A stretch of DNA of 64,000 nucleotides from contig BRKX01000009.1 in NCBI GenBank assembly GCA_026008535.1, positions 51,457,001 through 51,521,000 on the forward strand, in the 5' to 3' direction. The notes below the pieces were generated by a model. That model was not told the DNA's origin and made no database searches. It saw only the letters and a program-made list of their open reading frames with translations. Positions within the stretch are counted from its first letter, which is position 1. Every line of letters begins with the position of its first letter. The DNA is from Perilla frutescens. Its lineage: Eukaryota > Streptophyta > Magnoliopsida > Lamiales > Lamiaceae. Of this stretch, positions 55,558-64,000 are shown in pieces. Made by a program: the position numbers and the translations under genes.

Positions 55558-57287
55558 AGGAACACAAGGCAGCTGTGGAGTGTAACATCATCAACATTCA
55601 AGAATCGGGCTGCATTACTGATGGTGGAGGCATGTAGATGGATGATCGGGGAAGAGAATGGGGGATACTAGTTTTCCCGCTTGTGGGAACTTGAGTTTCC
55701 AAAATTCATCTAGCTGTCGACGTTAAATGCAGCGCTTGTTAGGAGGCAACCCAATGTGTTTTTACTTATTTCGTTTTCTTTTGTTTAGTTTTTCTTATTT
55801 ATGTTTTTCACTTTTTTTTCTGAGTTGTGCAGGTAAAGAACAGATGGATGCTGTAATTTATGGGATATCAATTTAATCAACTTGTTCTTCGACAAGTATG
55901 GATGAGGAAAGTGAACTCGAACGGATATCCATTTGATCATTGTAAGTGGTCGATGACACCCTCATGCATTCTTACAAACTTATTCCATCCCGTGGATTTG
56001 AATAAGTTTGGAGGGATGTATGCTTGTAGTGTCTAGACCTTTATTTTGTTTTACCTTCTTTACTTGTTTAGTTTATTTTTATGGAAAGTTTGAAAATTTT
56101 TAAATTTTGGTCTTGAACTTTTGTGGGATTTTGATGATATATGCTTTATGGTCTATGGTTTAGTGTTTATGATTGAGATTACGTGATTGGGGATGATTTG
56201 AGCATGTATAGCATGATTTGAATGAGCATGTGTTTTGGAAATTTTCGACCTTATTTTGGACAATGTTGAGCTGTCAGAATTTTGAGCCTATAAGACTATT
56301 ATCTTAATTTTTGTTCTTGTGTGATTAGTTATCTTTACACTTGTTTCTCTAGAACTTGCATGTTGTCTTGCTTGAAATTGAGTTTATGTGCTTGAAAATA
56401 GGAGATGATAATAGGCTATTTTTTCTTTAGCCGTGATAGTCCATACACCATCCTAAATTTATTTAATTCCTTTGTGAGCCCTATTGTGCCTAAATGCCTC
56501 TTTTTTTTAAAGCCTATTTGGGATTAATTTGTTGATTCTTGTGGAGAAATAGGAAGAAGGGTAAGGAAGTTTGGAGTTGGGATGAAGAAAAAATGGTGAT
56601 AATTGGTGGTTTTTGTTGGTGCGAAAAAAAAAGTGCAATGTGAGTGTTGAAAAGAAGAAAAAAAATGATAAAAAGAGCACAAAAGAAAAAATGTGAAAAC
56701 TGCCAATGAAAAGTAATAAAGAAAAGAGACCAAAGATCCATGAGTTGAAAAAATATGGATGACTTAAGGATGTGTAGGAGGAAGTTGAAAACATTCCAAC
56801 TAGTGCTTGAATGTGAAAAGTAATTAGGAGTAGAAAGTAAAAGTGGTGTATTGTTTTGCTATTGTTGAATCACTTGAGCCAAATATTCCTAACCTTAACT
56901 CGAGCCTACATTACAACCTTAACAAAAGACCTATTTGATCTAAATTTTGAGCACATTTGTTTGTCAGTGGAGAGTTGAGATTGCATGCAAACCTATGGTA
57001 GATCAAGTGTATAGTTCAATGTTTCGATGATTGCTTATCCTTATTTTATCACACTTTGAGTGTTTGGGCGAAAACACACCAGTGAGGATCATTGGCTTGA
57101 ATTTTGCTTGTTGAAATCTATAGCAAGTGTTCATGATTTGAGTGTTGCGCGTTTTTATCATTCCCGATTAGATTTTTGAGGTTGTAGATGCTAGATTATA
57201 AATTGTGGAGTAATGTATTGTTTGAATTCTAAAGTTTGCTTTATGTTCTTTGTTTGGGGACAAACAATGTTTTAAGTTTGGTGGAGT
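55558..57287 (+). other. 3' region of the outer gypsy, no RT or integrase
   Basis: No recognisable pol. The phrase GCGCTTGTTAGGAGGCAACC (~55731-55752) is common after the coding part of Athila/Tat elements. The region then holds only AT-rich sequence and small frames. The last bases before the LTR (AAGTTTGGTGGAG, to 57286) serve as polypurine tract. Confidence 0.6.
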
Positions 57288-58752
57288 TGATAACCTTGTA
57301 TTTTGCATGTGTTTTGAGGCTCATTTGAGTGGTATTTGATGGGCATTGCATGCATGAAGTGATAAGTTTTGCATTGTTTTCTATGTTTTTGTGCAATGTC
57401 ACATGTTTGTTCGTTGTGAAGGGAATTAATGCCATTTTTTGTGTGAACTTCAAATGAGCTTGGGAAGATACTAGAAAGATAGGAAATCAAGTTAGGACGC
57501 GTTGCAAAAATAATCGGGTCAATCGGATGACAAACGAGTGAGAACGAAGCAAAACAGTGAGAGGCTACTGGAACCGGACAATACCCGCGACCGGACTCGC
57601 GGCCCGAGATCGCGAATCGGGGTCGTGAATCACCTGTTTGCCATTTTTCTGCAATGTTGCGACAGGGAGGGGGTTCTCCTTTGTACTATTCGCAACCTGG
57701 TCGCGAATTTTGTGCCACGTCAGAGCCACATGGATTCGCGACCCGAGTCGCGAGTGGTCTGGTCACGAATCGTGCGGGCCTGTCCGATTTTTTACCTATT
57801 TTTAAGCTTTTCCTTACTTGGTATTTAAGGATTTTTGCTGCACGAAAATACACACAATTCCACCCACCCAAAAGTTGCCACCAGAGAAAAACAGCAGAGA
57901 AAAGAAGATGCGAAGAACAAGACCAAGGGATTCAAGAGCTTTCAAGATTAGAGACAAATTAATTCTTTCGGGTTTTATTTTCTCTGTTCTTAGAAATACA
58001 ATGTTTACCTTGTGGATTGTTTTAGTTATTTATTTTGACATGGATAGCTAAAACTCTAGTATTCTAAGGTTGGATTATGAGTTATTTATGAAGTTCTTTT
58101 AATTCATTTTATTTGGTGTCTATGATTTGATTATGTTTTGATTATTCCTGCTTTTCTCTGTATTATTTACCTGATCACTAAATGATGCAATCTGATGTGT
58201 TAATCCATAATTCGAGAGATGAGTTTTAACACAAGATCTGGAATAATTAACTAGTTAGTCAATATCACTCGAGAGAGTTGCGATTAATTTAGAGAACAAT
58301 AAATCTTTTGAACCATTAGGAGTCGCGCAATAGGTATTGAACGGACACATTAATATTTATTGTGTGATCTACAATCTAGGCTCTTCGAGAGAAGATTTAG
58401 AATACATGAGTGATTGTTCTAGCATGATTTAAATCCCAACATAGACACTAAATGAATTGATTAAGAGAATGGATTAAATAATGAGTATCCAATCATAGAA
58501 TGCGTCTTTTTCTCCAATGTTTGATTTAACTGTTTTGATTTCTTCTGTGGTAATTTAGTTTATTTATTAATTTTAGTTTTTATTAGGTAATTAAATATCC
58601 CATTAATTTTTTGTCTTCTAGATAACTGTGAGAGATTAAATTAGATAACTAGTAGATTAATTATTAAATCCTTGTGGATACAATACTCTTGTTAACCGCT
58701 ACACTATAAATCTCACTGTGCACTTGCAGTCAGGTTAAATAATTACCGAACA
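57288..58752 (+). repeat. 3' LTR of the outer gypsy
   Basis: 1465 bp, TGATAACC to CCGAACA. The part from 57563 matches the left LTR; the first ~275 bases are present only here. Confidence 0.9.
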
Positions 58753-60108
58753 ATATATACATAGAAAATATCATTTGATAAAATTATATGTTCTATATAT
58801 AAATGCTATATTATTATTATTATTATTATAAAATAATTTACGTACATTGTACCAGAGAAATACTAGTTATTTACTTATAAAAGAGTCTTATGTAAGCCCC
58901 GAAACAACATGCACGGTCTTATTTAGTTGCCGATTATTATGGATCATTATATATGTAGCTTGAAATCCATTGGATTTTGAAGATAATTGGAAAATTTTAT
59001 TACAAAGCCTTATGTTTATCCCGTTGGCATTGTTTAAATCCAATTTTTTATACATCTTAGTTTTTATTACATGACACGTATAATTTTACTGGTAAAATGA
59101 AAAGAAAAAAAAAGGTAAAAACTTACATGCACTAAATGTATATAAACTTATATCAGATGGTGAACGTTTTTGATCGGGTCAAACACGGGTCGACGCGTGT
59201 TGACCCGGTCAACTCGCAAAAAGAAAAATAATAAAATAGGTGATACTTTTTAATGATACAGATGATACTTTTTAAATTTTGAGTGATATTTTTTAGTGTT
59301 ACGGTTAATACTGATTTTGAAGGTTTTATTTATTTATTTATTTGGCTGATACTTTTTAAGGATACAAGTGATACTTTTGAGCTTTTAACTGATACTTTTT
59401 AATATTACGGTTGATACTAATTTTGAATTATTATTTTTTTGGAGTTGACCAGGTCAACGCGCTTTTTCGGCATTGACCTGTCAACGCGTTGACCCGGTCA
59501 ATAAGCCTAATGGTGCACTTAGTGCACACAAGTGCTTCTCAAAAGAAAATGGTCTCTATATATTTCTTTAATGGCAAAAACTTCCATGCACCATGTGCAA
59601 ATAAGCTTATTCGAGACGGATATGGTCAAACCGTGGGTCAACCCGCAAAAAAAAAATCTGATAAAAACGGTATCAACTGCAACACTAAAAAGTATCACTC
59701 AAAATTTGAAAAATATCATCTACATTATTAAAAAGTAAGACGTCTGATAGTTATCTTATACTAGTTTATTTAGTTCAAATTGTAATTTTTTCCATTCTAA
59801 TTAATGTTTAGAGTTTAGGAATTCAGTGTTTTTTGGGGTTCATGGTTTTTAAGGTTCAAGGTTTTTTAGGGTTTATTTTGTGTTTTTTAGGGTTTTTTTT
59901 TGTAGGTTTTTTTTTTGAGGGGTAGGTTTAGGGTTTATTTTGTGTCTTTTAAGATTTATTTTGTGTTTTTTAGGATTTTTTTGGGGGGTTTTTTTGGGGT
60001 TTATCTTGTGCTTTTTTAGGGGTTTTAGGGGGTATTTCTAGGGGTTTATTTTGTGTTTTTAAGGGTTTTTTGGGGGGGTTTTTTAGGGGTTTATTTTGTG
60101 TTTTTAGA
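58753..60108. repeat. non-coding repeats: gatactttttaa blocks, GTCAA palindromes, G/T-rich tract
   Basis: TTGACCCGGTCAA-type words at ~59175-59215 and ~59450-59505. Blocks of 'tgatactttttaa' lie at ~59240-59310 and ~59345-59420, with an inverted copy at ~59660-59740 that also matches 20410-20490. A G/T-rich tract with TTTAGGGTTTATTTTGTG words covers 59840-60105. No gene. Confidence 0.55.
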
Positions 60109-60609
60109 ATTTATTAAGAGGCAAAAACTATTTTAGCCATTTTAACTTTTAAAAAAATTATTTTAGCCAGTAAGTTTTAAACATATTTTTTTAGCCACTT
60201 TGGACCAAAATGCCCTTTAGACATAAAAAAAAATAAAAAATATCAAATATGCTTTTATCTTCATCTTCATGTTTAGATCTATTTTTCATTTCAGAAAGAA
60301 AATTAAAATATCATCGATTTTCATCTTCATTTTCAGATTTGCTTTTCATCTTCATCGTCGATCTTCATCTTCATCGTCGATCTTTATCTTCAGATCTGCT
60401 TTTCATCTTCGTCTTCATTGTCAATCTTCATCTTCATCGTTGATCTTCATTTCTTGGACCATAGTTCTCGTCATACTTCGTCCATGTCGAGCTAGTGCAG
60501 TGAGCACTTAAGTTCGACTTTTACAAAAAAAAATGATTTTGTTCTTAAGTGCGCGCTGGATTGTTCTTAAGTACGCGCAAAACCCGGCGCACACAAGGCA
60601 TGCGCGCAC

Positions 60610-61140
60610 GCAGACATCGGCAGACTATCGGCATGACATCGGTTGATAATTTTTATACATCGGCAGAACAACTGTTGATAATTTGGCCTCAAGTGTGTGT
60701 GATTTTCTTCTTAACTACGCCCACAAGCATGCGCACAAGGCATGCGCGCACAAAGTAAGTGAGCGCGCAGACATCGACGGACTATCGGCATGACATCGGT
60801 TGATAATTTATGTGCATCGGCAGAACAACTGTTGATAATTTGGCCTCAGGTGCGCGTGATTTCTTATTGTGGGCGCCCACAAGCATGCGTGCATAAGGCA
60901 TGTGCGCACAAAGTAAGCGCGCACGCACACAACGTAAGCACGCGCGCGCAGATATCGGCAGAACACATCGGCAGACTATTGGCATGACATCGATTGATAA
61001 TTTATGTGCATCGGCAGAACAACTGCTGATAATTTGGCCTTAGGTGCGTGCGATTTTCTTCTTAACTGCGCTCACAAGCATGCGCGCACAAGGCGTGCGC
61101 GCACGAGCATGCGCGCAGGGCTCGCACGCAGTTAAGAACA
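60610..61140. repeat. GC-rich minisatellite with GCGCGCAC words
   Basis: Three copies start near 'gcatgacatcg' at 60631, 60788 and 60982 (157 and 194 bases apart). Each contains 'catcggcagaacaactg', 'gataatttggcct', then a run of alternating purine-pyrimidine words such as GCATGCGCGCACAAGGC. Copies differ in the number of GCGCAC words. Confidence 0.75.
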
Positions 61141-61584
61141 TCATTTTTCCAGATTTTTCGAAAGTTGCAGAAATACTTCATTTTTTCCAGATTTTCAAAC
61201 ATCAACTATATTAGTGGTACTTTTATTGTCAAAGCATGTCTATTATGCGTAGAAAATAAACTTCAAACTTCAAAAACAAACATCTAACAATCTAACAATA
61301 TTCTTCGAATCAAATTTTTCCCCAAATCAAACTTAAAAAAAAAAAAAACAACACCTAACAATCTAACAATATTATTAATAATTAGATCTGAAACATACAC
61401 ATGGTGGGGAATGATTTTCTATTTATTCGCTTGAATTTTCAAAGTCGACGGCTCGTTGATGGAGAAATCTGGGGAGAGAGAACTTCACACGAATTTTCGG
61501 AGGTCGATAGCTTGAATTTGGAGAAATTTTCACTTGAATCTGGAAAAATCTTCACTTGAACAATCATCTCAGAATTGAAGGGAG

Positions 61585-61587
<3 letters not shown>

Positions 61588-61635
<48 letters not shown>
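61588..61635. repeat. (GA)n microsatellite
   Basis: About 24 uninterrupted GA units. Confidence 0.95.
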
Positions 61636-61638
<3 letters not shown>

Positions 61639-61835
61639 TTTTTGAAAATCACATTTCAAAATGTGAAATGTGAATCAGCGCGGTTGAAATGGTGGGGAAA
61701 ATGAAATAGGTTAAAAATAAATATAGGGGTAATATAGTAATTCTGGCCAAATAAAATATGTTTAAAAGTTACTGGCTAAAATAAATCTTTTAAAAGTTTG
61801 ACCGGCTAGTTCCATATATTCCCACATTTATTAAT

Positions 61836-62595
61836 TCCATTTTAGAATATAAATTCATATTCATTTCAAACAAATTAAATCAATTTATTTTAATTTTAGG
61901 GTTCACTAATGTTATTTTAGAATATAAATTTTTGGGGAATAAAACAAAAAGAACAAAGAAAAATCGGATAAGAAAAGCAAAAAAAAAAAAAAACTGAGAG
62001 ACATATGACGACCACGCGCCTACCGCACATAGTCTTAAATAAGACCTTGTGCATGGAAGTGCTTCTCTTCTTCAATTATTTGCTTGGAAAAAATTAAATA
62101 CGCGTCTAATTCGTTTACGGCGTATTCATTTTTGTCTATAATGATTGATTTTTAATTGTTTATTGCATGCTGGGAAGTGGAACGCATCAACCCCCTAATT
62201 GGGCGATAAGATTTGTAATGACAAAACTCACTCAAATTTGTAATGACAAAACTAATATTAACCCATCTTTTTAATATGAAACCCTTCGAATGAACATACA
62301 CAATCATTTATTCAAGCAGTTAAGTCCACTACAAAGCTTTTTTTGCTTTTACAAATGCAACTATTGAAGCCTCGTTAGCTAGCAAATTGAGCAGCATGTA
62401 CAAAATGGCATTGCAAAAAATTCACTGGATTAGTGTCAATTAAACGGATGAAGATATTCAACAAAACTGAAAGTTAATGTAAAATACAAGGAATAAAAAA
62501 CATAAGATAATTAATATGTGAAGCCTATATTCTGTATATGTTGCAAATTCTTCCATAACGAAATAGATAGCAGGATAAGCACAATATGGCTCCTC
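61836..62595 (-). other. spacer and likely 3' flank of PEX19
   Basis: No gene. A near-palindrome GCACATAGTCTTA...TAAGACCTTGTGC lies at ~62026-62053 and an A13 run at ~61981. The part right of ~62300 is probably PEX19 3' UTR and flank. Confidence 0.4.
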
Positions 62596-63535
62596 TCACA
62601 TAACGCGACAATTCTGTTGAGACTCGAACATCTCTGGAGGTCTGCAATAACAACAACAACAAGAAGAACTGATCACCTATTCTCCCAAGTAAAACCAAGA
62701 AACATATGGAATGCGAAGCAAAAAAGAAAAAACAATTCCAACGGCCAAACTCCAGATACTGCAAGCATCGTGCATAAATCAGAAGCTTGGTTTTGTCGAG
62801 GGAATTGCCAACAAAGTTGATCACAACATATGGAACTCCAAGCTCAAAGTTCAAGTCTTGATTGTGTAAAAAGACATTTCCTAGTCATGCAAGCTACATC
62901 ATTTCTTATGCAGTTGCAGCAATTATTGAGACTATTTGGAGTTAAAGTGACCTGAGGAATCTCCTTTAATCTTGAGCATGATGTCATTGCTTTAGTGTTC
63001 ACCAAATAGTTGTGCCTTCGTTTCAACATTTCATTTGCAAAATTCAAGCCCAGAATCCTAACTCAGACTAAAGCATGATCAGTATAGATACACAATTTCT
63101 CTGACTTAAGTCCAATGATTAACGAAGATGACCAGATTTTCATGATATGTGAAACAAAACTAGTGGACTCCTCCAGGGCTAAAAAAAGAGTGCAACAGAA
63201 AAAAGATATATACTTACAATTGTCCGATACTTGATAGATCAAAGTCTGGAGCAAGCTCTTGCACAATATCATTCGGTGGTTGACCACACTCTTGCATTTT
63301 CTGCATAAGCTCAACAATCTTGTTGAAGTTTTCAGGCTCAGCTTCATACACTTGATTCAGATCTTTTATGAGCTTGTACTGATTAGAATATCGGACATAC
63401 TCTTCATCTGTGAGTTTAGCTTTATTCTCTTCCAACCATGTTGGGTAGCGTTCACCAATTTCTCTCATAGGTTCATGAAGGATTTCCTTGGACAGGAGCT
63501 GTTGCATCATCGTTTCTACAATTGACTCCATATCC
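62596..63535 (-). CDS. PEX19: PEX19, C-terminal two exons (partial gene; 5' part beyond window)
   Basis: Peroxin 19 is the cytosolic receptor and chaperone for peroxisomal membrane proteins. Penultimate exon 63535-63218: acceptor TTATTTGCAG, then DMESIVETMMQQLLSKEILH, EPMREIGERYPTWLEENKAK, YSNQYKLIKDLNQVYEAEP, MQKMQECGQPPNDIVQEL and DFDLSSIGQ, ending at TT|GTAAGT. Last exon 62641-62596, after TTATTGCAG, completes the split codon and reads LPPEMFESQQNCRVM, then TGA. The final CRVM is a CaaX box, the farnesylation site of PEX19, and strongly supports this splice. The intron (62642-63217) is 576 bases. The coding part has no defect. Upstream exons lie past 64000; 63536-64000 is intron with no other gene seen. 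Confidence 0.93.
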
Positions 63536-64000
63536 TGCAAATAAGCCCAAAAGTCAAGGAATCACTTTGAGATGAAGTAAAAAAGAGACGAGAGAGGTCC
63601 AAGAGCAAGGCAAAAAAAGGTTAGACTTCATTAGATTTCTAGACTTCAAGAACCAAATGACTTAATGGCCATGCTTCTAGCCACATTGAGCACCCTATAG
63701 AAGTCTATCCAACATCCTTTTTATTTATTTTCCATGAAATGCAAACTCCTCTCATCTATAACAAATCTAATATAATACCATATAAATATAACCTATTTAG
63801 GTCCATGAAATTTTGTCTCAAAATAACAGCAAGATATTATTATAAGTTTCTGATGGTGGAAATCTATAGAAAGTGTAGTATCTGAAGACGTAACCTAGGG
63901 ACATCACATTATCTTCTACCATAACATATGACTGATACATTATACATGTAATCCCAGACACTCATTAAATCATGCACCTATCCGTATAAGTATAACTGTA
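63536..64000 (-). other. PEX19 upstream intron
   Basis: Pyrimidine-rich on the minus strand next to the acceptor at 63536; no exon recognised in this stretch. Confidence 0.6.

Larger units (their letters stand above)
39366..58752 (+). mobile_element. Athila/Tat-type gypsy element, split by a nested Sirevirus
   Basis: Left LTR 39366-40533 (its first ~270 bases lost), primer site, gag to 42224, then nested DNA to ~54907, protease from ~54955, long 3' region, and a complete right LTR 57288-58752. LTRs match from GAGAGGCT to ACCGAACA. After the protease there is no RT, RNase H or integrase, so this was probably a non-autonomous element even before it was split. No target-site duplication can be tested because the left end is truncated. 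Confidence 0.9.
60118..61825. mobile_element. non-autonomous Mutator-like element with ~100-bp inverted ends
   Basis: Left end GAGGCAAAAACTATTTTAGC; right end, reversed, GTGGGAATATATGGAACTAG. Pairing is strongest over bases ~25-80, where both read 'ttattttagccagtaa' then 'ttttaaacatatttt'. The direct repeat ATTTATTAA lies at 60109-60117 and 61826-61834; nine bases is the Mutator rule. Inside: CT-rich sequence, a GC-rich minisatellite (60610-61140) and (GA)n at 61588-61635. No transposase. Confidence 0.82.

Noticed and set aside
56507..56794. Phe/Ser-rich minus-strand ORFs in three frames
   Set aside because: Product of a purine-rich plus strand in the gypsy 3' region; several overlapping frames all open for the same reason.
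59830..60105. Interstitial telomere (TTTAGGG repeats)
   Set aside because: TTTAGGG words are irregularly spaced within a G/T-rich tract; no tandem heptamers.
60249..60985. Small ORFs in the Mutator element
   Set aside because: Low-complexity Ser/Phe/His or Arg/His frames from CT-rich and GCGCAC repeats; no domain.
62844..63347. Extra minus-strand ORFs between PEX19 exons
   Set aside because: Intronic; no similarity seen and inconsistent with the splice that restores the CaaX end.

Overview
This is a stretch of nuclear DNA from a flowering plant, AT-rich and almost wholly built of transposable elements. Evidence for a plant: Sirevirus-type Ty1/copia and Athila/Tat-type Ty3/gypsy retrotransposons with plant tRNA primer sites, FAR1/MULE transposase, DUF1985 + C48 (ULP1-like) MULE genes, a CYP76-like P450 fragment, and one clear host gene, the 3' end of the peroxin PEX19, whose last exon codes for a CaaX box. 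A eudicot, possibly an asterid, is likely; the species cannot be read from the sequence.

Layout. 1-1.25 kb: broken C48 peptidase gene (+), catalytic Cys replaced by Tyr. 2.38-15.3 kb: an old tandem array of ~0.95-kb AT-rich units carrying paired ACGTG palindromes, split by a young Sirevirus (2580-11788; two 645-bp LTRs, about 9 differences by eye). 15.5-22.24 kb: a gypsy element (-) with GTTGG target-site duplications, carrying gag, protease and RT but no RNase H or integrase. 22.9-24.4 kb: DUF1985 gene fragment (+). 24.5-26.3 kb: FAR1-like gene (-) with a nonsense codon. 27.51-29.37 kb: hAT-like element with an 8-bp target-site duplication. 29.7-34 kb: broken DUF1985 + Ser/Thr/Pro linker + C48 gene (-), followed upstream by AT-rich sequence with minisatellites. 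38.2-38.5 kb: CYP76-like fragment.

39.37-58.75 kb is a nest. The outer gypsy element is split between gag and protease by a decayed Sirevirus (42225 to ~54907). That Sirevirus was itself hit by a gypsy solo LTR (46224-47585, TSD ATGAA) and by a small hAT (49169-50419, TSD TCGACATT). 60.12-61.83 kb: a Mutator-type non-autonomous element with ~100-bp inverted ends, a 9-bp TSD and an unusual GC-rich internal minisatellite. 62.6-63.5 kb: the last two coding exons of PEX19 (-), the only convincing functional host gene.

Working relations. The 2.6-kb Sirevirus has nearly intact gag and pol, so it is the only element here that looks recently active; its accessory third ORF has two nonsense codons. 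The two gypsy elements and both hATs lack key enzymes and would depend on partners elsewhere. I see no new multi-gene system. The most unusual structures are the tandem array with 23-bp-phased palindromes, the aberrant end of the young Sirevirus, a GNRA-capped stem in its LTR, and the GC-rich repeats inside the Mutator element. All homology calls were made by eye from translated motifs and manual alignment; no database search was run.
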